Source of the DNA: Candidatus Portnoyibacteriota bacterium
Lineage (GTDB): Bacteria > Patescibacteriota > Minisyncoccia > RBG-13-40-8-A > JAUWHN01
Direction of reading: 5' to 3'
DNA: 19,141 bases
Assembly (NCBI GenBank): GCA_030605865.1
Contig: JAUWHN010000049.1
Location: forward strand, 1 to 19,141
In this document: positions 6,228 through 12,589 of the stretch, one piece after another
Numbering within the stretch: position 1 is the stretch's first letter
How the letters are laid out: every line of letters begins with the position of its first letter
Position numbers and translations under genes: made by a program
The notes under the pieces: model-generated
The model's database searches: none
Seen by the model: the letters and a program-made list of their open reading frames with translations, nothing else
Told to the model about the DNA's origin: nothing

Positions 6228-7300
6228 AAAAAAAGCAACTCAAAATTGGCATTGATGCGCGGTTTTTTGGTCCCAGGGATAAGGGATTTGGGCGGTATAC
6301 CCAGCAGTTAGTTAAAAGCCTGGAAAAGATAGATAAACAGAATAGCTATTTTGTTTTTTTGCGGAGGGAACGATGGGATGAGTATAAACCTGGGAGTCCC
6401 AACTTCAAAAAAGTCTCGGCTGACTATAAATGGTACGGCATTAAAGAACAAATATTGTTGCCGCTGAAAATAAGAAAATACAAGCTTGATCTAGTTCACT
6501 TTACTCATTTTAATGTACCGATTTTTTATTGGGGGAAATTCGTTGTGACTATCCATGATTTAACTCTTCGTCACTTCCCGACTTGTAGGAAAAATCTCAA
6601 AAACTTAATTTTTTATCCATTTAAAAATTTGGCTTACAGAATTGTTTTTAGACACGCGATTAAAAGTTCAGAGAACATTATTGCGATTTCCGAGCATACT
6701 AAAAAAGATATTTTAAAATACTATCAAGTTTTAGAAGACAAAATCCAAGTTATTTATGAGGGCGTCACTGGAATTTCCCCCGCCCGCAGCGCCAAGCGCA
6801 GCTTTGGCGGGCGCGGTAAAAAACCATATTTGTTATATGTTGGTAATGATTACCCTCATAAAAATTTAAAGAGATTAAAATTGGCATTCAAAAAATTAGT
6901 TGAAAACGGCTTAGATTTTGAGTTGGTTTTAATTACTGAATTTGTCAGCGAGAAAGAGTTAGATAGTCTGTATAAAAATGCCTCTTTATTTGTTTTTCCG
7001 TCATTATCTGAAGGTTTTGGTTTACCGCCCTTAGAAGCAATGGCAAGGGGTTTGCCAATCGTTTCCTCTAATGCCACTTGTTTGCCGGAGATTTTAGGCA
7101 ATGCAGCAGCTTATTTTAATCCTTTAAATATTGATGATATGGCCGAAAAAATTCAAAAGACCCTGTCAGATGACAGAGTAAAAAAAGCCCTTATTAAAAA
7201 AGGCTTTGAACAGATAAAAAAATATTCCTGGCAAAAAATGGCGAAAGAGACATTGGGTTTATATAAAAAAATTATCCAAAATGGTCGGGAAATGATATAA
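6224..7300 (+). CDS. GT4-family glycosyltransferase 2
   Basis: A 358-residue GT4 family GT-B glycosyltransferase, evidently a paralogue of the preceding gene. N-terminal signatures are GIDARFFGPRDKGFGRYTQQ, VTIHDLTLRHFP and AISEHTKKDIL. The C-terminal domain starts at LLYVGNDYPHKNLKRL and has the donor-site motif EGFGLPPLE, followed by GLPIVSSNATCLPEILGNAA. The annotation stops at glycosyltransferase because donor and acceptor are not visible from sequence. The start ATG overlaps the upstream stop by 4 nt. A GC-rich in-frame element (nt 6778-6816, residues about 185-197) interrupts the linker between the two domains, at the same structural place as in GT1. The final codons contain the TATAAT of the putative smc promoter. 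The neighbourhood (Mur ligase, LCP protein) fits envelope polysaccharide synthesis. Confidence 0.92.
   Translation: MKKKQLKIGIDARFFGPRDKGFGRYTQQLVKSLEKIDKQNSYFVFLRRERWDEYKPGSPNFKKVSADYKWYGIKEQILLPLKIRKYKLDLVHFTHFNVPIFYWGKFVVTIHDLTLRHFPTCRKNLKNLIFYPFKNLAYRIVFRHAIKSSENIIAISEHTKKDILKYYQVLEDKIQVIYEGVTGISPARSAKRSFGGRGKKPYLLYVGNDYPHKNLKRLKLAFKKLVENGLDFELVLITEFVSEKELDSLYKNASLFVFPSLSEGFGLPPLEAMARGLPIVSSNATCLPEILGNAAAYFNPLNIDDMAEKIQKTLSDDRVKKALIKKGFEQIKKYSWQKMAKETLGLYKKIIQNGREMI
6778..6816 (+). repeat. GC-rich palindromic element in GT2
   Basis: A GC-rich island with CGCCAA (6789-6794) complementary to TTGGCG (6804-6809), flanked by CGCCCGC and GCGGGCG. It adds about 13 in-frame residues (SPARSAKRSFGGRG) to the interdomain linker. 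It is a sequence variant distinct from the CCTGCCTCGCGG core. Confidence 0.75.
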
Positions 7301-7301
7301 T
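7272..7301 (+). promoter_or_regulatory. Putative smc promoter inside the end of GT2
   Basis: TTATCC (7272-7277), an 18-bp spacer and TATAAT (7296-7301), which is preceded by TG as an extended -10. The -10 ends 8 nt before the smc ATG, so transcription would start at about the start codon. No Shine-Dalgarno sequence is present. Confidence 0.6.
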
Positions 7302-7309
7302 ATAAACGT

Positions 7310-9577
7310 ATGTATTTGAAAAAATTAGAACTAAATGGATTTAAGTCATTTGCTAAGCCCGCTGTTCTGGAGTTTTCTTCGGGTATTACGGCTATTGTTG
7401 GGCCGAACGGTTGTGGCAAGAGTAATTTAGTTGACAGTGTTCGTTGGATTTTGGGAGAGCAGAGCATGAAAAGCATTCGTTCACAGTCCAGTAAAGACCT
7501 TATTTTTTCCGGCTCTAAAACAAAAAGCAGATTAGGGAAGGCCAATGTATCTCTTTGTTTTAACAATCAAAGCGGTTGCATCCCCTTGGATTTTTCAGAA
7601 GTAGTAGTCAGCCGGAATATTTTCCGAGATGGCACCAGCGAATATTTTATTAATAGAAATTTAACCAAGCAGATAGATGTGGTGGAGATTTTAGCCAAAG
7701 CTAATATTGGTCATCGGGGATTTTCAGTAATAAATCAGGGTATGGAGGCCGAGGTTTTGAAATATAGCCCGTCAGAACTCCACGAGCTCTTAGAAGAGGC
7801 TTCAGGAGTAAGATATTTACAATTAAAAAAACGAAGATCAGAAAGACGTCTTAAAATTACTCAAACAAATTTGGAAAAAGTTTCAGGAATATTAACTGAA
7901 TTAAAGCCCCATTTAAGATATTTAAAACGAGAGGCAACTAAGGTAGAACGAAGGGAAAAATTAAAACAGAAATTAGCCCGACTTCAAAGCCAATTTTTCT
8001 ATTCAAGGATAGCTGATTTAGAAAAACAAGAAAAGAACATGGGTAAAGAAAGAAAAGATTTAGAAACAAAAATTTCTGAATTAAAAAAAGAAATTTCTCA
8101 ACTTAACCAAAAACTTCAAGAAGAGGAAACTGGCATTGAAGAAAGCAGAAAAAAGTTTGTTAGTAGTCAAAATGAATTAGAAAAGATTTTGGATGAGCGG
8201 ACTAAATTAAGTGAACAATTAGCAAACTTAAAAGCTCAAATCCAAATAGAGAAAATCCAGCATCCAGCCGGTCCAAAAAGACAGTTCAGTATCGGCCCGG
8301 AACAAATGGAAGAAGAGTTTAAATCTATTCATTCAGTCCTTAAGAAAATTCTTAAATTAGAAGATTTAACCAAAATCAGAAATGAAATTAATAAAGTTTT
8401 GGGCCGAGTTGAAAAAATTGTTGGTAGTCCGGATTTAGTGAAAAAGATTAAAACAGCCGAATCAAAACAAATAAATAAATTATTAGAAGAGCAGAAGAAA
8501 TTAGAAAGGCTGCTGGAAGAAATTGACAAGCAATATGAAGTTCAGAAGGCAATTTTGCGAAGCGGCCAAAGAAAACTGGGCCAGGAAAGATTTTTTGAGT
8601 TGGAGAGAAACTTGAGAAAGAAAAAAGATAATTTGACTGATTTAGAATCTCGAGCAAGAGAAATAACATGGTTAAATAATCAATTGGAAAATAATTTTAA
8701 GGATTTAAAACAGGACATAACCAGGGCAGGAATGGATTATGACAGCATCAAGACTACTCAAAACATAGAGAAGCCCAATGAATTACCCGAACAATTAGAG
8801 GAGCAAATTAGTCATTTAAGGTATAAAATAGAGGAGATTGGCAACGTTGATGAGATTACTTTAAGAGAATATGAAGAAACAAAAGAGCGCTATCAAAAGC
8901 TTACTAAAAAACTTGAAGACTTGGAAAAAGCAAAACAAAATTTAGAGGATTTGATTAAGGAATTAACCAATAAAATTAGGGGACAGTTCGAAAAAAACTT
9001 TCAAGTAATAAATGATAACTTTAATAAATATTTAAGATTGTTGTTTGGAGGAGGAAGGGGATATTTGAAACAAATTTCTAATTCTCAATTTCCTGCCTCG
9101 CTCGCCTCGATTCGGCCTGCCTCGCGGCAAGGCGGGCGAAGCGGGCGGCAAGGCGGGCTAATTTCTAATAAAGAAGATAAAGGAGATTTAGACGAGGAAG
9201 ATAGTTTAGAAACAGAAGAAGCAGAGAAAGAGGTGATTAAAAAAGGGATTGAGATAAAAGCGACTTTGCCAGGGAAGAAGATTAAAGATTTAAGAATGTT
9301 TTCCGGGGGCGAAAAAGCCCTTACTTCAATTGCTCTGCTTTTTGCTATAGTTGGTGTTAATCCTCCCCCGTTTTTAGTTTTAGATGAAGTAGATGCTACT
9401 TTGGACGACAGTAATTCCCAGCGCTTTGCCAAGCTTTTAAGAGAATTTAGCAAAAATACTCAATTTATTGTTGTTACCCACAACCGGGAAACCATGAACC
9501 AGGCCGATGTTCTTTACGGTATAACAATGGGCGAAGATGGAGTATCCCGTCTTCTTTCGTTGAAATTGGAGAAGTAG
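7310..9577 (+). CDS. smc: SMC-type chromosome segregation ATPase, short and without a recognisable hinge
   Basis: SMC ATPases organise and segregate the chromosome as dimers with ABC-type heads on coiled-coil arms. The N-terminal head starts MYLKKLELNGFKSFAKP with Walker A GPNGCGKS (residues 31-38) and INQGMEAEVL. Long coiled coils run from about 165 to 300 and 385 to 560. The C-terminal head has FGGGRGYLKQIS, the ABC signature MFSGGEKALTS (about 662-672), Walker B FLVLDEVDATLDD and the switch His in VVTHNRE. At 755 residues it is much shorter than canonical SMC (about 1150-1200). The middle (about 315-385) shows none of the glycine-rich pattern of the dimerisation hinge and no CxxC zinc hook. 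An in-frame GC-rich block (about residues 594-618) interrupts a loop of the C-terminal head. RecN or an SbcC/Rad50-like protein is less likely given the SMC-type N-terminus. Confidence 0.93.
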   Translation: MYLKKLELNGFKSFAKPAVLEFSSGITAIVGPNGCGKSNLVDSVRWILGEQSMKSIRSQSSKDLIFSGSKTKSRLGKANVSLCFNNQSGCIPLDFSEVVVSRNIFRDGTSEYFINRNLTKQIDVVEILAKANIGHRGFSVINQGMEAEVLKYSPSELHELLEEASGVRYLQLKKRRSERRLKITQTNLEKVSGILTELKPHLRYLKREATKVERREKLKQKLARLQSQFFYSRIADLEKQEKNMGKERKDLETKISELKKEISQLNQKLQEEETGIEESRKKFVSSQNELEKILDERTKLSEQLANLKAQIQIEKIQHPAGPKRQFSIGPEQMEEEFKSIHSVLKKILKLEDLTKIRNEINKVLGRVEKIVGSPDLVKKIKTAESKQINKLLEEQKKLERLLEEIDKQYEVQKAILRSGQRKLGQERFFELERNLRKKKDNLTDLESRAREITWLNNQLENNFKDLKQDITRAGMDYDSIKTTQNIEKPNELPEQLEEQISHLRYKIEEIGNVDEITLREYEETKERYQKLTKKLEDLEKAKQNLEDLIKELTNKIRGQFEKNFQVINDNFNKYLRLLFGGGRGYLKQISNSQFPASLASIRPASRQGGRSGRQGGLISNKEDKGDLDEEDSLETEEAEKEVIKKGIEIKATLPGKKIKDLRMFSGGEKALTSIALLFAIVGVNPPPFLVLDEVDATLDDSNSQRFAKLLREFSKNTQFIVVTHNRETMNQADVLYGITMGEDGVSRLLSLKLEK
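9091..9159 (+). repeat. GC-rich element cluster in smc
   Basis: About 69 bp of GC-rich DNA with a partial copy (CCTGCCTCGCTCGCCTCG), a full core CCTGCCTCGCGGCAAGGCGG and a further GCGGGCGGCAAGGCGGGC. It encodes PASLAS, RPASRQGG and GRQGG in one frame. It lies between the strands after FGGGRGYLKQIS, a loop that is variable in SMC proteins. Confidence 0.85.
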
Positions 9578-9587
9578 TTGAAAGTAG

Positions 9588-9615
9588 TTGACTTTTTTTG
9601 GAATTTAGGTAATAT
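9588..9615 (+). promoter_or_regulatory. Putative rpsP promoter
   Basis: TTGACT (9588-9593), a 16-bp spacer and TAATAT (9610-9615). The -10 ends 9 nt before the rpsP ATG, so the predicted start site is within about 3 nt of the start codon. No Shine-Dalgarno sequence is seen. Confidence 0.6.
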
Positions 9616-9624
9616 GTAAATAAC

Positions 9625-10119
9625 ATGTTAAAAATAAGATTACAACGCGTTGGCAAAAAAAATGCCCCGAGTTATCGGGTGGTTTTGGCTGAACATACTG
9701 CTCCTCCTCAAGGAAAATTTCAAGAGATTTTAGGATTCTATAATCCCCGAAAGAAAGAAAAAAGCTTTAAGAAAGAAAGGATAGAGCATTGGCTTTCAAA
9801 GGGAGCCCAACTTTCACCAACAGTCCATAATTTATTGGTTAACGAAGGGATTTTAAAAGAGCCGAAACTTAAAGCTTGGAGGCCAAAGAAGAAAGAAAAA
9901 GTGGAGGAAAAAGTAGAAAAGGAAACAAAACCTGAAGAAATTAAGAAAGAGGAGGCTAAGCCAGAAGAAAAGCCGACTGAAAAACCCAAGGAAGAGTCAA
10001 AAGAAGAGATTAAAGAAGAGGTGAAAGAAGTTAAAGAAGAAGCAAAAGTCGAAGAGCCAGAAAAGAAAGAAGAGGAGTCCGAAGAGGCGAAAAAGGAAGA
10101 AAAGCCAAAAGAAAAATAG
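9625..10119 (+). CDS. rpsP: 30S ribosomal protein bS16 with long charged C-terminal tail
   Basis: bS16 binds 16S rRNA during assembly of the 30S subunit body. The first 90 or so residues match the family: MLKIRLQRVGKKNAPSYRVV, then QEILGFYNPRKK, IEHWLSKGAQLSPTVHNLL and KAWRPKKKEK. Bacterial S16 is normally about 80-90 residues; here another 70 or so follow, almost entirely Lys, Glu, Pro and Ala, rich in E-E-x-K and P-E-E-K units. The tail is probably disordered, and the underlying purine-rich DNA is repetitive in places. Similar tails are recalled in S16 of other CPR bacteria, but the function is unknown. The gene has its own promoter and ends before a strong bidirectional terminator. Confidence 0.95.
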   Translation: MLKIRLQRVGKKNAPSYRVVLAEHTAPPQGKFQEILGFYNPRKKEKSFKKERIEHWLSKGAQLSPTVHNLLVNEGILKEPKLKAWRPKKKEKVEEKVEKETKPEEIKKEEAKPEEKPTEKPKEESKEEIKEEVKEVKEEAKVEEPEKKEEESEEAKKEEKPKEK

Positions 10120-10137
10120 ATTTTTAGTTAAAATGTT

Positions 10138-10170
10138 AAAAACAGTGTCATTTTACTTGACATTGTTTTT
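10138..10170. terminator. Bidirectional terminator between rpsP and the ncRNA/pth region
   Basis: AAAAACAGTGTCA (10138-10150) pairs with TGACATTGTTTTT (10158-10170) with one G-U pair and a 7-nt loop, and T-runs are present on both strands. It can end rpsP transcripts and, from the other side, lcp-pth transcripts. Its right arm contains most of the -35 box of the next promoter. Confidence 0.85.
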
Positions 10171-10185
10171 AAAATTTGTTATAAT
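10157..10185 (+). promoter_or_regulatory. Consensus sigma-70 promoter of a structured RNA
   Basis: TTGACA (10157-10162), a 17-bp spacer and TATAAT (10180-10185) match the ideal housekeeping promoter. It is the strongest promoter sequence in the window. The predicted start is about 10192, and no protein frame follows on this strand. Confidence 0.85.
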
Positions 10186-10191
10186 CTAATG

Positions 10192-10409
10192 TTAAGGTTC
10201 CATCTCCTGTCCTACCTTGCGAGTGGTGAAACTCGAGTGATCCCTCCTGACATCGACGAGTAGCCGAAATGTCCTGAATTCTCTGGCTTTATGTCAGGGA
10301 ATCGGGGGTCTCGGTTTCCTGCTACGGCAGGAAATTGGGATCTCAGGTTCTTTTACTCTTGTAAAAAAATCTGACGCTCGTGGGTAGGACAGGGGATGGA
10401 AACTTTTTT
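10192..10409 (+). ncRNA. Structured non-coding RNA of unrecognised family, about 215 nt
   Basis: A perfect promoter precedes the region and a T-run (10404-10409) ends it. Positions 10195-10216 pair with 10383-10404 in a near-perfect helix of about 22 bp (one mismatch, one G-U), closing the molecule. Inside are CGAGT/ACTCG (10220-10235), GATCCC/GGGATC (10239-10244 with 10337-10342), CCTGACAT/ATGTCAGG (10246-10253 with 10291-10298), a TTTCCTGC hairpin with a TACG loop (10315-10334), and TTTTAC/GTAAAA (10351-10366). A multi-branched RNA with a closed terminal stem and intrinsic terminator is the simplest reading. I find no RNase P, tmRNA or SRP hallmark sequences. A 6S-like regulator is conceivable but the branching is not typical. 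It overlaps the 3' end of the convergent pth gene by 57 nt. Confidence 0.7.
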
Positions 10410-10841
10410 AACAATCTTTTTTTCTTCTTTAGTAAATTTTTCTAATACAAACTTCTCAACATTTTTTGGTTTTCCGGTCTTGGGTAGGATTCCAATCCTG
10501 ATTCTTGTGAAGTTTTTTGTTCTTAATTCATCAATAATTGATTGAACCCCCTTGTGGCCAGCTGAACCGATATTTTTACTGACTCGAATAGTTCCCAGCA
10601 ACAAGTCTATATCGTCATGGATTACCCATAGATTAGAAATTGGTATTTTGTATTTAGTAATTAGTGATTTTACTTCTTTGCCGGATTTATTCATATATGT
10701 CTGTGGCTTCAGTAAAATAATGTCCTTGTCTCGAGCAGAGTCAAGGGATTTTTTCAAGACATCAATAACCCTCCACCCAACATTATGTCGGGTTTTTTTG
10801 TATTTTTTTCCTGGATTTCCAAGTCCGACAATTAAAATCAT
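10353..10841 (-). CDS. pth: Peptidyl-tRNA hydrolase, compact form
   Basis: Pth releases peptides from prematurely dropped peptidyl-tRNA so the tRNA can be reused. The 162-residue product begins MILIVGLGNPGKKYKKTRHNVGW with Asn9 and the catalytic His19. TYMNKSGKEV gives Asn51, and VIHDDIDL gives Asp76. At GSAGHKGVQSI there is Lys97 where E. coli Pth has Asn114. The family is usually about 185-195 residues. Compared with it, roughly 20 residues are missing between NVGWRVIDVL and ILLKPQTYMN, where an SLDSARDK repeat peptide now sits. The C-terminus ends in an unrelated-looking tail (SIPCPTHERQIFLQE) encoded by DNA of the overlapping ncRNA. The core is intact and activity is likely, though both changes are unusual. 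It starts 12 nt after the lcp gene ends, so it is probably the second gene of that operon. Confidence 0.9.
   Translation of the reverse strand: MILIVGLGNPGKKYKKTRHNVGWRVIDVLKKSLDSARDKDIILLKPQTYMNKSGKEVKSLITKYKIPISNLWVIHDDIDLLLGTIRVSKNIGSAGHKGVQSIIDELRTKNFTRIRIGILPKTGKPKNVEKFVLEKFTKEEKKIVKKVSIPCPTHERQIFLQE
10722..10748 (-). repeat. Repeat-like palindromic element in pth
   Basis: Read with the gene, CCCTTGACTCTGCTCGAGAC plus AAGGAC, with CCTTG and CAAGG arms able to pair, encodes S-L-D-S-A-R-D-K in frame. It replaces a segment normally present in Pth. It resembles dispersed repeats recalled from other CPR genomes; only one copy is in this window. Confidence 0.5.
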
Positions 10842-10853
10842 TGAACTAAGGTT

Positions 10854-11957
10854 TTAATAAAGTTTTTTAATAAAGTTTTTAATCTCTGAATAATTGTTAA
10901 GTCCTGCTTTTGGCCTCAAAATATATGCTCTTTGATTGCCAAGAATCGTATGTCCGGGAACCAAAAGTCCGGTTGTTGGGTCAAGTACTTTAAATTCAAT
11001 TTTTTCAAGGTCAATTTCTTTAGTTATTTCCCAGAAGTTTTTTATATTTTCCAGCGATAGATTGGTTTTAAAATGAGTAATAAGAGTTTGCCAAATACTT
11101 AGAACCACGCCCAAGTTCCAAACAGGATGAAGCGAAGAAATTTTTTCTTGAAGAGCGGTTAAGACTTGTTGTTGGCGACGCATACGGGCAAAATCGCCCG
11201 TAGGGTCGTGGCGAGTTCGGATATATTTTAGAGCAGTTTCACCATCCAAGTGCTGCCAGCCAGCTTTAAGAGCAAAGAGCTGATAAGAATTATTTGGACC
11301 GGGGAAAAGAGGGTCATAAATGTTTTTTTCTACCAGCACATCAATTCCATTAACTTGATCAATTATTTTTTTAACTCCTCCTAAGTCAATGACGACATTA
11401 TAATCAAAGTTTAAACCGGTAATTTCACTAAGAATAGCTTGGACAGAATCTATACCATTTCTTTGATAGAGTGCATTGATTTTGGTATAGAATTTTGTCT
11501 TTGGTATGGTAATCAAAAGATCACGAGGTATGGACAACAGAAATCCCTCTTTGGTTTTTTCATCAATACTCATTACCATTAATGTGTCAGTTAAATTAGG
11601 GGCATTATTGCCTTTTCCGGGGATACCCAAAAAGATGGTATTTACCCTATCACCTTTAGCTAAAGGTGAAGGGTTTATCCTTTTGCCCCTAACTAATGTT
11701 AGTGGCGACGAAGGTGAGGTAGGTTGAGAAACTGGGGAAAGGGAGCTAGTTTGTTTTTCCTCGCTGGGACCTATAGAGGCCTGAAAATTGAAAGAGGTGG
11801 TGGCTGAATTTTGACCAACCTGCAGCTGATAATACGCAGGAGAATTTGAAGGATTCTCAATTATAATCATCCTTTTTTTCGTGAATACTACAGAAGAGAT
11901 TAGAAGTATATTCGCCAGGATTAATATATTTATTATAATTAAATAAACTTTATTCAT
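10854..11957 (-). CDS. LytR-CpsA-Psr (LCP) family protein
   Basis: LCP enzymes transfer polymers such as teichoic acids or capsule from a lipid carrier to peptidoglycan on the outer face of the membrane. The 367-residue protein has one N-terminal membrane helix (residues 4-25), a Ser/Thr/Pro-rich linker to about 103, and the LCP domain. Key features are NTIFLGIPGKG (106-116), TDTLMVMSID (123-132), LSIPRDLL (141-148), KINALYQRNG (159-168) and IRTRHDPTGDFARMRRQQQ (246-264), with the arginines and aspartates that bind the pyrophosphate and metal. The Ser/Pro-rich linker contains two palindromic repeat peptides (SPLTLVRGK and NPSPLAKGD). Pth follows 12 nt downstream. The upstream glycosyltransferases may supply the polymer it attaches, but that is inference. 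Confidence 0.93.
   Translation of the reverse strand: MNKVYLIIINILILANILLISSVVFTKKRMIIIENPSNSPAYYQLQVGQNSATTSFNFQASIGPSEEKQTSSLSPVSQPTSPSSPLTLVRGKRINPSPLAKGDRVNTIFLGIPGKGNNAPNLTDTLMVMSIDEKTKEGFLLSIPRDLLITIPKTKFYTKINALYQRNGIDSVQAILSEITGLNFDYNVVIDLGGVKKIIDQVNGIDVLVEKNIYDPLFPGPNNSYQLFALKAGWQHLDGETALKYIRTRHDPTGDFARMRRQQQVLTALQEKISSLHPVWNLGVVLSIWQTLITHFKTNLSLENIKNFWEITKEIDLEKIEFKVLDPTTGLLVPGHTILGNQRAYILRPKAGLNNYSEIKNFIKKLY
11650..11702 (-). repeat. Two palindromic repeats in the LCP linker
   Basis: TCACCTTTAGCTAAAGGTGA (11650-11669) is a perfect 20-bp palindrome encoding S-P-L-A-K-G-D. CTAAC-TAAT-GTTAG (11689-11702) is a second short hairpin. Both lie in the low-complexity linker and keep the frame. 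Confidence 0.65.
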
Positions 11958-11963
11958 GTTTTT

Positions 11964-11972
11964 ATTATATCA
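11964..11972 (-). promoter_or_regulatory. Putative extended -10 promoter of lcp-pth
   Basis: TGATATAAT on the minus strand is an extended -10. It ends 6 nt before the lcp ATG, so transcription would start at the start codon. No good -35 is seen (best TTTTCT, 18 bp away) and no Shine-Dalgarno sequence. Confidence 0.55.
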
Positions 11973-11979
11973 TCTTGTA

Positions 11980-12008
11980 TTGTAATCAGAAAATTTTTGT
12001 AGTATAAT
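11980..12008 (+). promoter_or_regulatory. Putative lepB operon promoter
   Basis: TTGTAA (11980-11985), a 17-bp spacer and TATAAT (12003-12008). The -10 ends 6 nt before the lepB ATG, predicting a leaderless transcript. It lies back to back with the lcp promoter in a 57-bp intergenic gap. Confidence 0.7.
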
Positions 12009-12014
12009 TGAATT

Positions 12015-12587
12015 ATGGAAGGAAAACAACCCAAGGTCAAATCCTGGCAGTATGTTTTAAGTTTTATATGGGAAACAGCAAAGATAATTATTATTTCTTT
12101 GGCCATTATTATTCCCATTCGTTATTTTTTATTCCAACCTTTTTTTGTTAGAGGCGCTTCAATGGAACCAAATTTTGAAAACGGTGAATATTTGATTATT
12201 GATGAGATTAGTTATCGGCTTCATGAACCCGAGCGAGGAGATGTAGTAGTATTCAAGTACCCCAAATATCCTTCCCAGTATTATATCAAAAGAGTAGTTG
12301 CTTTACCTAATGAGATTATTAAAATTGAAGATGGAGAAGTAACTATTTTTAATAAGGAAAATCCAGCTGGATTCATTCTGGATGAGTCATATTTATCAGA
12401 GGGGAACGAATTTACCTCTGGTAATTTAGAAATAAGTCTTAGCGAAGATGACTATTTTGTTTTGGGAGATAATCGTAAGGCTTCCTCTGATTCTCGAAAG
12501 TGGGGACTCCTTCCCCGTAAATATATTGTCGGTAGGGCCTGGCTAAGAGCTTGGCCTTTTGACCGAATAGGAATAGTACTGGATTAA
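12015..12587 (+). CDS. lepB: Signal peptidase I
   Basis: Signal peptidase I cleaves signal peptides from exported proteins at the outer face of the membrane by a Ser-Lys dyad. In this 190-residue protein one membrane helix spans about residues 22-40 (TAKIIIISLAIIIPIRYFLF). Box B is FVRGASMEPNFENGE with the catalytic Ser49. Box D is YYIKRVVALPNE with the general base Lys92. Box E is YFVLGDNRKASSDSRKWG. The length fits Gram-positive-type enzymes. The secreted beta-helix protein at the end of the window, with its A-L-A cleavage site, is a plausible substrate. hisS starts 2 nt after the stop, so lepB heads a long operon of housekeeping genes. Confidence 0.96.
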   Translation: MEGKQPKVKSWQYVLSFIWETAKIIIISLAIIIPIRYFLFQPFFVRGASMEPNFENGEYLIIDEISYRLHEPERGDVVVFKYPKYPSQYYIKRVVALPNEIIKIEDGEVTIFNKENPAGFILDESYLSEGNEFTSGNLEISLSEDDYFVLGDNRKASSDSRKWGLLPRKYIVGRAWLRAWPFDRIGIVLD

Positions 12588-12589
12588 TT

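Noticed and set aside
9085..9989. Minus-strand open frames within smc and rpsP
   Set aside because: They are opposite to conserved coding sequence and owe their openness to GC-rich element DNA and purine-rich codons.
10195..10404. The same region as a MITE with terminal inverted repeats
   Set aside because: The 22-bp inverted ends would fit, but the consensus promoter, internal helices and T-run at one end only favour an RNA gene. No clear target-site duplication was seen, so this is demoted but not fully excluded.
10192..10409. The ncRNA as RNase P RNA, tmRNA or SRP RNA
   Set aside because: No GAGGAAAGTCC-type RNase P core, no tRNA-like CCA end or tag frame of tmRNA, and no GGAA/AGCAG helix-8 signature of SRP RNA are visible.
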